Part shown: piece after piece, positions 37,262-47,651 of the stretch
Layout: each line of letters opens with the position of its first letter
Position numbering within the stretch: position 1 is the first letter of the stretch
Made by a program: the position numbers and the translations under genes
From: Acarospora socialis
Taxonomy: Eukaryota > Ascomycota > Lecanoromycetes > Acarosporales > Acarosporaceae
Assembly (NCBI GenBank): GCA_025617375.2
Contig: JAMYGW020000003.1
Location: 744,001 to 808,000, forward strand
Length of the DNA: 64,000 bases
Direction of reading: 5' to 3'
Notes under the pieces: model-generated
Database searches by the model: none
What the model was told of the DNA's origin: nothing
The model's input: only the letters and a program-made list of their open reading frames with translations

Positions 37262-37855
37262 TCAGAATCGCTTCTCCTCCAGAAACTTCGCCACCTCCGA
37301 TTTCCTCCAGCCCTGCGAGTCAACCCAGACGTCAGCTACCTTCCACGACCTACCAGCAACTCGACCATCTCAACCCAAATTGTAGAACTCCCAACCCCAC
37401 CACACACATGCATGTCCGTACGCACCTTGATGATGATATGTCTCGTCAACTGATTGATCTTGATGTCCTCCTCATCAATCACCAACGCCTGCTGCAATTG
37501 ATTCCGCAGCATGGAGATGTCACCCTCGATCTTCTTCACCCGCGTCTGGTGCAGGTTGCCGCCGCGCTTGGCGAGGAGGTAGATGGGGAGTTGGTGCGAG
37601 GGGGTGCGGGAGACGTGGTAGGGTTCGGTGCGTGAGGGAGGGAGGGATGGTTCGGTTGCGGGAGGAGTGTTGGTTGGAGCTGGGGTTGATGTTAGATGTT
37701 GTTTGAGATGATGGGGGTAGGGAGGTGTGGTGGGCGAATGTACCTTCGTTTTGTCGAGGGATTGAGGTTGATATTCGCATGCATTGTCGGTAGGGGAGGA
37801 TTCGGGGAGCTGGAAGCGGTCGAAGGAAGGGAGTGAGGGAGACTTTCGATGCCAT
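37262..37855 (-). CDS. IMG2: Mitochondrial large-subunit ribosomal protein mL49 (Img2)
   Basis: Structural protein of the mitochondrial 54S subunit. Three exons (37855-37744, 37679-37426, 37312-37262) join to 138 residues. The N-terminus MASKVSLTPFLRPLPAPRIL is a plausible presequence. The conserved core reads YHVSRTPSHQLPIYLLAKRG, then NLHQTRVKKIEGDI and IKINQLTRHIIIKGWRKSEV, ending FLEEKRF. The last splice joins IIIK to GWRK as in the family. It shares a 199-bp promoter with eIF3e. Confidence 0.94.
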
Positions 37856-38054
37856 TGCGGCTGGATATAGATGTGATATTCGTACTGTGACACCAGCCAT
37901 TGTCATGGCATTTTCAACGTAACCCTCGCTAGCGCTAGCGCGGGAACTTTTTGGCGGCGCACAAGTTCAACATCTCGAACTGTGAGCGACAGGGCAGCCA
38001 TTGTTGCACAACGCTCAATTATTGTTGAAGCCTCGCCAACAACGTAGAGCCAAG
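37856..38054. promoter_or_regulatory. Shared promoter mL49 / eIF3e with 14-bp palindrome
   Basis: 199 bp between divergent starts. It contains the perfect palindrome CGCTAGCGCTAGCG (37927-37940), which is symmetric and so could serve both directions. The binding factor is unknown. Confidence 0.5.
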
Positions 38055-39638
38055 ATGACGGATAATACACCCACTTCCGCAGAGACGATGCTCGACGGCG
38101 CAGCATCACAGGCCTCAAGGGATCCCCAAGACGTCGTCAAAGAACATGACCTCCTACCCAAACTCATACCGCATCTCGACCGCCACTTGGTATTCCCTCT
38201 TCTGGAGTTTCTGAGCGGGCAAGAAGACGGCGAGGAGGCTACGGAGATAACGAAGACGAAATATGAACTTCTCAAGCAGACGAACATGACGGACTACGTC
38301 GCCAACCTCTGGCAGGAGATCAATAACTCGGATACGATACCCCAAGAGTTTGTCAAAAAGCGGGAGGAAGTTCTTCAGAGGTTGCAGCTCTATGTGGAAG
38401 AAAGCAGGAAGATCGTGGAGCTCTTGGCGGACGACAGCGTTGTGGGAAGTCTTCGAAGTGATAAGATAGCGAACTTGAAGTTCTTGGAGGAACAGCATGG
38501 GGTTACGATAGATATGGTCAATATCTTGTATGACTACGGAAGGTTTCAGTATAGCTGTGGGAGCTATGGCAATGCGGCCGACCTCCTGGAGCAATTCCGG
38601 GTTTTGGTAGGGCAAGACATCTACATATACATTCAGGCCAGCAACTGATTAACGTTAGTCTACCGATACGGACAAGACGACATCAGCCACGTGGGGCAAG
38701 CTGGCATCAGAAATACTGACCACGAACTGGGAGGTGGCCATGGAAGAAGTCAACAAAGTCAAAGAATCCATCGACACCAAACTCTTCAACAACCCGCTCG
38801 CGCAACTCCAACACCGCACCTGGCTGATCCACTGGTCGCTCTTCCCCTTCTTCAACTACGAGCCCGCGCGCGACATCCTCTGCGAGCTCTTCTTCTCCGC
38901 CCCCTACATCAACACCATCCAGACCAACTGCCCCTGGATCCTACGCTACCTCGCCGCTGCCGTCATCACAAACCGCAACCGCAGCCGCAACACGGGCATG
39001 TACCAGAAGCAACTGAAAGACCTGACCCGCATCGTGCGCCAGGAAGGGTACGAGTACAACGACCCCGTCACCGACTTCATCAAGGCCTTGAACATCGACT
39101 TCGACTTCGAGGAGGCGCAGAAGAAGCTCATCGAGGCCGAAGAGGTCCTCCGAGCCGATTTCTTCCTCGTCGCTGCCGCCGACGCCTTCGTCGAGGCCGC
39201 AAGGCATCTGATATCGGAATCGTACTGCAAGATTCATCAACGCATCGACATCAAGTACGCCAGCTCTTTCCTTTTTTTCCTTTCTTCCCCGTCTCCGTTT
39301 TTCCACACCCGTGGAAACTGACTCTATTTCCCACGTGAAACAGAGACCTCTCGACCCGCCTCGGCCTCTCGCAATCCGAAGGCGAGAAGTGGATCGTCAA
39401 CCTGATCCGCGACACGCGCGTCGACGCCAAGATCGATTACAAGGAGGGCACCGTCGTCATGAACCACCCGCCGCAATCCGTCTACCAGCAGGTCATCGAA
39501 CGGACGAAAGGGGGGTTTTTCAGGACGCAGGTCCTCAGGTATGTTTTGTCCTTGATGTTCATCCGTCTTCTCTATCTGGTGCTGTTTGCCGGACCCTACT
39601 GATGAGTCTGGTGGCTTAGTGCGGCGGTTGCGAAATGA
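38055..39638 (+). CDS. INT6: Translation initiation factor eIF3 subunit e (Int6)
   Basis: Subunit of the eIF3 complex that binds the 40S ribosome. Exons 38055-38606, 38659-39254, 39344-39538 and 39620-39638 join to 453 residues. Recognisable parts are [20 protein letters not shown] at the N-terminus, the TPR-like helices ([35 protein letters not shown]) and [20 protein letters not shown]. The C-terminal PCI domain is [20 protein letters not shown] with [20 protein letters not shown]. The last exon adds only SAAVAK. Family length is about 445. Its introns get longer downstream (52, 89, 81 bp). Confidence 0.96.
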
Positions 39639-39915
39639 AACGAGGTGGTGGGCTGCATTTTTGGGCGTTTTGTGGGGTCTTGCTTGAGTGCTTAGATAAC
39701 GGATTACCTAGGGATCTGTGGATGCATGAGCGTATAGTACTTGGCACGCTAGCTATCAAGCATCGACCGTGTTTGTGGAACTTGAGGTGGCATATGCATT
39801 GGGTATATCGTATCTTGGCTTTGAGATACAGGGTCGCATAAAACTCGTCCCCTGCAAAGCCCTCCCCCTTGAGACATCCACACCCTTTCTCTCACCACTC
39901 CCCCTAAGTTCCAGC

Positions 39916-42121
39916 TCACGTGCCGACCCGACACAACCTTCCCCCGACCCCGTCCCCATCCCCTCCCTCCTCCTTCCACCCCTGACTGCCCACCCCCAAC
40001 CGCACCCAAAACATCCCATCCGGATCATACCGATTCTTCACCGCCTTCAAGCGGTCATAATTCGTCCCGTATAACTCCTTTTCGAAGTTCGGCTGGAAGG
40101 GATCGGCCTGTTTGCCCCCGCTCTCCCCTCTGGCATCAGAATGTTTTCGAGTACAAGCGACGGAAAGGGAGAGGCAGGCGAGGGGTAGAAAAGAGTAGGA
40201 AATAGGAAAAGGAACAAAGAAAGGCAAAGGAGGGGGAAAAGAAAGGGAAAAGGGGGGGGAAAGGGACGGACCTCATTCGCATACGCCCCCGACTCCGGAC
40301 TCAGGGCCGTGAGGAGCGGGATGAACTTCTCCGTCATCTTGGCCTGCATTTCTCGGATCGTCGACCACGGCGCCGTGTTGCTGTACGGTCTGTTTTCTCA
40401 CATTTCACGGGCTCATGTCAGCGCGAGTGTGTACGCCACCAGTAAAGCGCAGACAGGGACATGACAAGAGGCGTAGGGGCCTCTAGGGTGCTTATATACG
40501 GGGTTTAAGGTATGTAACGTACGTGAGGAGGACCGCATGCACCAACGCCTCCCTCCAAGCCGGCAACACCGCGTTGTCCACGGCTCCATCGCCAACCACG
40601 GCCTTGGAGACGTTCAGCCCGACGGTACAGACGGTGCCTTCGTCATCTGCGATGTTCCGAAACGCAGTCGTCAAGGCTTCAGTGTCCTGCAGGATGACGG
40701 ACCGAGGAATCAGTCTGCTCCCGTACTGCGCGACGCCGACCGTTAGGTGGAACTGCATGGTGTCGTAGGCGGACAGGTAGGTCGGGAACTGGCGGAGCGT
40801 GAGGTTGTACTCGATGCCGAGGGCGTCGAGCGTGTCTGTGAAGGGCGTCAAGAGACTCTGTAACCGGGACGCGGGAATGTCCGGCGCGGTGATGGGCCCG
40901 ATGGTGAAGGAGGTGTTGGTGAAGATGGCGATGCTCATTGTGCCGGCGTCGACGAAGGGCGGGAGGAGGCGGGCGTGGTACGCGCTCACGGCCTGGTAGT
41001 ACGCTTCTGGATTGGTGTTCGAGAACGTCAGATTCGCCGCCGACACGGGCGTGTCGGCGTGCGCTTTGACGGTCAGCGACTAGACGACGCCGTAAGTCCC
41101 CGCCCCGCCGCCACTGAGCGCCCAGTAGAGGTCTGGGTTTTGCGTCGGGGTAGCGGTGAGAAAGTTGCCACGCCCGTCGATAACTTCCCATTCGAGGGCC
41201 TGGTCGGCGGCCAGGCCGTACTTGGAGGAGAGCGAGGAGTGGCCGCCGCCTTGGGTGTAGCCTCCCGCCAGGCCGACGGTGGGGCACTCGCCTCCGACGA
41301 CCGCGAGGTTGTGGGCGGAGGCGAAGGCGTAAGCTTCGAAGGCTTGCACGCCGGCGCCGAGACGGATGGCGGGGCCGTTGTAGTGAGGGCTGCTGTGCGT
41401 GGTGATGGTCATTGTTTTGAGGTGGTGAGTCCAAATGGCTATGGAGCCTGCACCGGTAGAGCGGCCGAGATAACTGTGTACGGATGGATAAGTCAGTTTC
41501 CTGGCCTTAGTGGGAGATGGGGGGAAGGAGAAGGAATGCGCGAGGGGCCGCACTCGTGTCCGGTGTTTCTGAGGACGATTCGGATGTTGTTGTCTTTGGC
41601 GAATGCGAGGGTCTTCGAGATGTCGACCGGCTCACTGACGTTGACTGCGTAGCTGGCGTAGTTCCCTAGCGTGCAAGGTGTCGATTCAGACGTGAAGGGG
41701 TCACAACTCCGGTTGGCGAAGAAAGGGGCCATGACCGAAGACGATGACTCGTAACTACGACTAGATAAGCATTGAGTGAAACGGAGCAACAGGTGAAGGC
41801 TTGGACTTGCTGTGTCACGGGTTCCTGCCAGTTTTGCTGCAGCGATTCGCATGCTGCGTCATTGTAGACTGGGTCGTGGCATGGTGCTCCCAAGGGCACG
41901 GTGGCAATCAAGCGACCGTCGAGAGATTCATTGAAGGCTGACCATGTGGATGGAAGTGGCCAGCAAGGATCGCCGGGAAAACACTTACAACCCGTAGCGG
42001 AGGAGAGACTTGCGCCGAAAGGAAAGTGAAGCAATCCCGAAACGAAATATAGGGCTCCGATACTGCGTCGCCCCATGCTTAACCAATTCCGTGAAGCTTT
42101 GCTTGAAGTAGAGAGAGCCAT
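39916..42121 (-). pseudogene. Secreted BBE-type FAD-linked oxidoreductase, interrupted by one stop
   Basis: Berberine-bridge-enzyme-like flavoprotein family, common near fungal secondary-metabolism and accessory genes. Exons 42121-41819, 41747-41554, 41473-40523, 40389-40272 and 40107-39916 join in frame to about 585 codons. It has a hydrophobic N-terminal segment then CKCFPGDPCWPLPSTW, the FAD-binding PCMH domain with RNTGHDYLGRSTGAGS and ECPTVGLAGGYTQGGGHSSL, and the BBE tail ADPFQPNFEKELYGTNYDRL. At 41080-41082 there is an in-frame TAG after GTYGVV, where family members carry a hydrophobic residue before SLTVKAH. The rest is intact, so this is a very recent loss, a sequence error, or readthrough. 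No acceptable intron removes the stop without losing conserved sequence. The first intron's borders are the least certain. The substrate is unknown. Confidence 0.75.
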
Positions 42122-42248
42122 TCACATACGGGAGAGAGTATGTGAGCAAGATGTGAGATCTGGAAATCAATGTGAAATGTTGAGAGAGCCATTGCACGTA
42201 GTGAGAGAGGGGGTGTAAGCAAGTTATAAGATCTGGAGATCAATGTGG
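42111..42248. repeat. Tandem duplication over the oxidoreductase start codon
   Basis: Two about 70-bp copies (42111-42181 and 42182-42248) share GAGAGAGCCATT, AGCAAG, AGATCTGG and ATCAATGTG in the same order. The inner copy contains the oxidoreductase start codon (42121-42119). The outer copy keeps an ATG at 42192-42190, out of frame with the main gene, opening a 37-codon upstream frame. Confidence 0.75.
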
Positions 42249-43603
42249 GGTTCATCTATGTGTATCACACGAAGGATCCCGCTTTGTGTAACCTATCAGC
42301 AGATCTTGCGAGCGAATCATGAAGAAGTATGCGAAGAGGTCCCATGCGGACGGAGCCGAATGAGAAAGGAAGGAAGTCTAACCAAAGGAAAAGCCATGAA
42401 CAACGGCTTCCCTCACATCGCCGAGGAATAGTGCTCGAGAAGATAATAGAAGTAAGTCAAGCTCCGCTCTCAGGGATTGCATTCGAACGACATTTGACTG
42501 CAGTAAACTGGGGCTGCCTTGAAAATGGTTGACTATAGCTTCGTTGGCTCGAAACACTACGTAGATGGTCGTACGTAGAGTCAGTCTCATTATTGCAAAG
42601 GCCGTGGCGTTGGTTGATCGCAGGAGCGAACTGGGGGTGCTGTACAACGAGCCTGAGGAATAAGAAGCGATCAACCGTGTACGAGTAAGCGGATAAGTAG
42701 TATGAGCAACAAGGCGAGAGAAAATTGGATCTGCCATAGAAGGCAAACAAGGGTTGAAAGGGAGACATGACTGATAGAGATGGAGGCAGTGTACAAAGAT
42801 CGCCGGTTTTGCGTATGAGCGCGACAGAGGCAGAAAAGCGGCTCCAGGTCACACAGGAAGCGACGCTCTCATCGCTCCTTGACACAAATCATAAAACAGT
42901 GTTAGTCCAGGCGCTGTCCTTATAGGTTCCGTGCTTTATCAGTTTGAGCATCGGCGGCACTGATGCTTGAGAGGAATGATTGAGAGCGATAAAATCTTCT
43001 ACACCAGACAGGAAACAAAAAGCCAAACATACAACAGCGGGCAATCACGATCCAACGACCAGTCCGCCCCGGAGCGAACGGATTGCCCAGTTAAGGGAGC
43101 CCCTAGATCGACACCCCAGTTAACCTCCGCTCCGCCGCATAAACTAATCTCCAAAAGCGGGGTGTCGAAACTCCGGAAAGTCATTTGCCTAGAAGTGGGC
43201 AATGCCCAGAAGTCACACGAGTCCGCTACTTGGAGGGATACCGACCTGGCTACTGGTCTTGCACGTTTGTGAGCCGCCGCATAGAAAGTACTACTGCGCT
43301 CATTTTGCTATCGGCGCATGGTCTCTCTTATCTGCTGGTGTCTTGTTTGTTGTCTACTCTCATTATCCAAAGCACTCATGAGCTTGATTCCTCGTGTATC
43401 ATGTCTTTATTACCAAATTGCTATGCTGGCCCTACTCATTAGGACAAAGAGCAAGGTTGATGGACATCGTTGTTGCTACATGTTGTCTCGATGCTGGCAA
43501 GATCTAGCCTCCAAACCACTTAGTTCAAGCGCTTTGCCCCAATATGCTTGAACTTCTCTCTATAATGTGTACACTGCCTGCTGGCTTGTGGTGGGGTAGA
43601 ACC
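42249..43603. other. Intergenic with 10-bp inverted repeat
   Basis: No gene supportable. A perfect inverted pair TCGACACCCC (43108-43117) and GGGGTGTCGA (43159-43168) lies within a zone rich in CGG/CCG triplets (43060-43190), which resembles zinc-cluster or C2H2 binding DNA. The nearest start is that of the oxidoreductase, about 1 kb away. Confidence 0.4.
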
Positions 43604-44347
43604 TCAGGTTCTCGCCGCTGCATGTTCATGATACTCGAAAACATCCTTCCTTCCCGCCTCCATCGCCTGCTTCATGGCAGCCTCATCATGAACATTTGCC
43701 CCCCGCTCTACCATTTTCCGAATCAGTTCCACAGGCTGCCCCCTTACTGCCAGATAGAGATTCGACAACGGACCAAAGCCGCCCAAATTTGGATCGGCAC
43801 CCTTATCCAGCAAGAAATTTGCAAAAGACGGATCAGAGCCCCAGACCGCAAAAGACAGGGGTGGACCTTGATGATCTCCCAGTTCTCGGTTCAGAATGTC
43901 TGGGTCTTGGGCGAGCAGGAGGGAGAAGATGGAGATGTCTTTGTTTTCGACGGCGGCGGAGACGACAGAGTGAGATACGGAGGTGTTAGGGAAAGTAGTC
44001 AGGATGTGAGAAATTATTCGAGGGTGTCTGTTCCGGGTTGCCACTTCGAGCATCTCTGAGGTGAAGGGGAGGCTACCGCCAACAGACTCTTGGCCGTAGT
44101 GTTGGGGCTTGATCGGAGGATGGCCTGGGTTGATATTCAGCTCGGTGAATAGGGCTTGGAGGCTAGAGAGGTCGCCGTCGGAGCAGGCTTGAAGAATTGG
44201 ATCTCTTGTCGTGGGTGTATCTTCGCAGGACCGTTGCACTTCCGATTTTGGTTCAGAAGCTGTGATTTTTGGGGCAACGGTTGCAGTGTCTTGGCCACTG
44301 ACTTCGTTTAGCGATTTGACGGCATCTGCAGACCACGACGAAGCCAT
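43604..44347 (-). CDS. Ankyrin-repeat protein
   Basis: Single-exon frame of 247 residues from the ATG at 44347 (MASSWSADAVKSLN). The N-terminal 55 residues are polar. Ankyrin-like units follow: DPILQACSDGDLSSLQALF, then TSEMLEVATRNRHPRIISHI, SHSVVSAAVENKDISIFSLL, and the most regular one with LSFAVWGSDPSFANFLLDKG and ADPNLGG. LYLAVRGQPVELIRKMVERG with ANVHDEAAM makes the last. Such small ankyrin proteins are very numerous in filamentous fungi and usually of unknown function. No signal peptide or other domain was seen. It stands alone, with about 1 kb of noncoding DNA on each side. Confidence 0.8.
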   Translation of the reverse strand: MASSWSADAVKSLNEVSGQDTATVAPKITASEPKSEVQRSCEDTPTTRDPILQACSDGDLSSLQALFTELNINPGHPPIKPQHYGQESVGGSLPFTSEMLEVATRNRHPRIISHILTTFPNTSVSHSVVSAAVENKDISIFSLLLAQDPDILNRELGDHQGPPLSFAVWGSDPSFANFLLDKGADPNLGGFGPLSNLYLAVRGQPVELIRKMVERGANVHDEAAMKQAMEAGRKDVFEYHEHAAART

Positions 44348-45432
44348 CTTAGATGATTGCAGATTGATGCCCAATGTGCAAATGGAGAGCAAGCGCTAAT
44401 ACTCAGGTAGTCATGAGTCTCTTAACTACGAATAACAGCAGTTATCTGTTGGAACAGTGAATCAAGGGACGGTTCTGGATTATTCTTACGATGTAGTTGA
44501 AACCGACTGAACAACAGAAAACAGCTGAGCACTCAGCTTCGTTACCGCAGACTGCGCCACTCAGCTACGCCACCCAGACCCCTCGCTACGGCAAGTTATA
44601 TTCAACTTCCATTGCAATAATGATGTGATAGTATTAGCTATCTACTTGAAACTTTACGCTGTTGTATTGGTAGACTGTCTATCTTTGTAGACTCGACTAT
44701 GACACCAACCAGTCCTTCGCAGACGGCACTGCCTCGCAATCACGCCGCTGTAATGTCTCGATGGAACCTCCGATCAGTTACTGGCTAGTGCACTCCTGGG
44801 AGGCTCAACATTTTATTTATCCTAGAGGAACCTTGCGATGATGTGTTGGACGAACTATCCATCTCACTACCTCCATCATCTCAGGTCTGCTCCGCTACCA
44901 ACATCAATCCTTGTGCAGACGGCACTGCCTTCCATTCACAATGCCAACTGTTTTGGGTGAAAGCTCCTGGACAGTTTCATCTTTGGGGCCGTAGGATCAA
45001 GGACCTACGATTAGAACGCTGGAGTTCATTGATGAGTTCGAAAATGGAACAATAAACAGTTCGCGCTCGAGCATTCCATCATTCCTCAAGCAGACACTTC
45101 CTCGCTATGCTCAGTTCTGTGGGCTAGGTATGTTGGAGCTCGATCGCTTCCATGATTGAGATCCTGTATCCTACTCCAACATGTGGCCATGGTGTTGAAT
45201 GCCGTGTCCCAGGGCAGCGCATGGCATGCCCTGAATATTTTCCGTCTTTGGTTTGTGAGGAGGATGTGGAGTCTATATAAGCAGTCGAAGAATATTCCAA
45301 TACCAGTCTTTAGATTCATCTTTACAAACATTTCCTTTGTAGAGACGGACCACTGACTCCGAACTCAAGTCCTTTACTCGAATTCGTCCAGCTCGCTAGA
45401 CTTTATCCTAGCTTTGCCCTTCAGTCTTCAGA
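44348..45432. other. Intergenic with duplicated segment and TATA box
   Basis: A segment at 44703-44745 recurs at 44898-44945, sharing GCAGACGGCACTGCCT exactly (44719-44734 and 44915-44930). A near-palindrome AGCTGAG-CA-CTCAGCT lies at 44523-44538 next to a tRNA-A-box-like string. A TATATAAG box is at 45274-45281. No intact gene. Confidence 0.4.
45274..45281 (+). promoter_or_regulatory. Candidate TATA box
   Basis: TATATAAG about 150 bp before the coding part of the secreted-protein locus at 45433. Position fits a core promoter; inferred. Confidence 0.35.
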
Positions 45433-46479
45433 TTGTGGCTTCCAACCTTATCATCAAGCTGTCGCCCAGCCTCTTTGCTATCAAATGTGCTAGCCACCGT
45501 GGTCCTTCTGGGATCAGTCTCAGCTATACAGTCACCTCCTGTGACTGAGGCACAGACTCCCTCCGTCATCCTATCAAGAGTCGTTAGCGGTGACGGAGAC
45601 GATCTCAAAATCGGAGCCCCCACGGGACGGAAGTGCAAAAGAGCGAATATTGACTTCAAATGTCTAAAAGACGGCGTCGACTTTCCGACATATGACTGTA
45701 TACGAAAGGATACGCTGGCTTGTGGACTCGTCGGCCCTAACACAATTTCCTACTCTTTTGGAGCTGCAACCCGGGAAGTTACTCCCTTCAAAGACATGAA
45801 GCACGGAGTTATGTTCAACGATGCCATGGGCGACGAGCGGTGGCTCCCTCTTGAATGAACCACGAGGTTTGGCCTGGGGTATGCTCCTCGACAGGACGTG
45901 TTCATTGCTCGCTTTGCACAAGCCATGGCCTCGATCGCGACCGGAGAAACATTTCTGGTTGTTCCTAAAGATGTCATCGGTGACTTTGGTGTCGGCGGTG
46001 CCTATACTATCCCCAGGGAAAGCGGGACCCCCAATGCCTGGCAATTCTTCAAGTTCCCACAGCTGCAGCGCAATCAGCTGGTGACGAAGATCACGCTTGT
46101 TGATGTCACCACCAAAGACAATGGTGCCAAACAAACATTCCCACAACACGTCGGCTGGCTACCCAACGACTCCAAATATCCTAAATTGACCTTTGAAAAA
46201 GGAGAGGCGAAGGACTTGCCAGTGCCGCCTGCCCCTCAAGCTCCGAAGGAACCAACTTGTACACAATAGTACGTTCTTCACTCTCCCATTGCTAATCTTT
46301 CCTGACGTCCTGGTGACATGCCTGCTAACTTAATACGAAGTTTCCAAACCATCAGAGGCTACATCCCACCTGACAGGCGCAGGTGCGAATGCAGTGACGG
46401 CTCGGAGCCCAAGCCTCAGATCGTTGACCGCTTGTATAAGTGCCCAAATGAGATTGCCATCAAACCTGGACGGAAATGA
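45433..46479 (+). pseudogene. Secreted protein of unknown family, apparently decayed
   Basis: A hydrophobic leader (VLATVVLLGSVSA) precedes IQSPPVTEAQTPS, then a region with several Cys (KCKRANIDFKCLKDGVDF). The same frame continues past a TGA at 45856-45858 with RFGLGYAPRQDVFIARFAQA and ATGETFLVVPKDVIGDFGVG. A 72-bp intron (46269-46340) joins the last exon RGYIPPDRRRCECSDGSEP, which reads to a stop at 46477-46479. There is no ATG in frame before the leader, and the single stop interrupts otherwise coherent sequence, so the gene looks recently lost; an unusual upstream exon or an 87-bp intron could also explain it. I do not recognise the family. Its secreted, Cys-containing character is inferred from sequence alone. 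Confidence 0.5.
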
Positions 46480-46930
46480 TCTATCGGGGGTAGGGATCGG
46501 CTTATATTGGGAATATCGGCTGGCACAGGAAGTCTTTGCAAAGCCAGTGCCTTTCGGTTTGATAGCTAAAGATGCACAATGCTTTCTTGTATGATTAGTG
46601 TCACGATTTTATTTTGCTTGGCTTAAAACAAGGTCTGTTGTGCTAGAAGTCTCAGTGTAGCTTCGAAGAATATCAGTGAGAGGACATTGCCCCACAAGGG
46701 CAAACGCTTGGCCAAGCTGGCCACATAGTCCCAGGTTACTCAGTCTTGAAACTGTCCGCCAGATCAACTACCCGACCCACCAAACCAACTGACGCCGGCA
46801 CATGTTGTATGGGCGTATAATCCGAGTAGCATATGTGGAAATGTACGTGTAAAGATCTCACTAAGAAAACCTCCATTGTGTCTCTGCCATACGATTGAAT
46901 TGCTCCCGGTCAATCATACAAGTCAAACCA
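46480..46930. other. Intergenic between convergent secreted-protein loci
   Basis: Nothing recognised. Contains an inverted pair of GGCCAAGC/GCTTGGCC type near 46707-46722 (CTTGGCCAAGCTGGCC). Confidence 0.35.
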
Positions 46931-47651
46931 TCACCTTCGACCACTACCCACAAGGGCAGGAAGACTTCGAGCTTGTAAAGAGCCCGGTAGTCGCTCCCTC
47001 ATGGTGATTTCTCCAGTAGCAAACTGCACATCTTGCGCCGGCGTGGCGCCCGCCGTGAAGGCATGGTATTGCAGGGTTCGGAATCCACCCTCCGTAGCCA
47101 TGTACCAGGACAAGCTGGACAGCACTCGGTGAACCGCTTCCCACGTCAAGACGGGATTGTCCGATGGCAAGGGACAGATCGAGAACAGGAACCGGCTATC
47201 GTCGGCGGCGCCTCCTTCGTAAGCCCTGAGGCCCAAGGGCATGCGTTGTTCTTGCACATCGTTGGCCTGTCTTTCCATATTTATAACAAGGCCGGAGATA
47301 AATGCGTTGAGGCGTTCAGCATCAGCACCAAGGACAGTGTTCTGCCCGATGATCCAAAGTGCGATCCCGGGAGCGGCTGCATTGATCCAACGCACCCCTG
47401 CAACAGATCTGGATGAGACAAGACCAGACGGTAGGCCACTGGTGAAGCAGTCAGCCGGTGGGACAAGCTGCTGCATGGAATATGGTGACTTACTTGGCGA
47501 AGGTCAATGGATTGCGGCCCGTACACGTCGTAGCAGAACGCAACAAGTCAGGCTTGACTGGACCAGACGGCTGTCGAGGAGCACCTTGAAGTACTGGAGC
47601 TCCCCATGCGACGGTGGCAAGAACCGCAACAGCTAGGATCGAGCAACGCAT
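46931..47651 (-). CDS. Predicted secreted protein, unknown function
   Basis: Two exons (47651-47494, 47408-46931) join to 211 residues. A clear signal peptide (MRCSILAVAVLATVAWG, likely cut before APVLQGAP) is followed by a Pro-rich stretch and TTCTGRNPLTFA. The 85-bp intron has a strong GTAAGT donor; the acceptor at 47409 is the one that keeps the downstream frame. The mature part includes VRWINAAAPGIALWIIGQNT, FISGLVINMERQAN, FSICPLPSDNPVLTWEAVHR and QYHAFTAGATPAQDVQFATG, with alternating hydrophobic positions suggesting a compact beta-rich fold. Only a few Cys are present. I do not recognise the family; similar unknown secreted proteins are common in plant-associated ascomycetes. It faces the decayed secreted locus at 45.4-46.5 kb, but the two sequences are not alike. 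Confidence 0.65.

Noticed and set aside
39640-40080. Plus-strand frames rich in Pro/Ser after eIF3e
   Set aside because: They overlap the antisense 3' exon of the oxidoreductase, which has conserved sequence.
40679-41434. Long minus-strand open frame of about 250 codons, Arg/Pro/His-rich
   Set aside because: It overlaps the oxidoreductase in a shifted frame on the same strand; its biased composition is what GC-rich third codon positions produce.
44480-44590. tRNA-like strings on the minus strand (an A-box-like TAGCTGAGTGG and a B-box-like GGTTTCAAC)
   Set aside because: The acceptor, T and anticodon stems do not pair, so no cloverleaf can be drawn. At most a chance match or distant relic.
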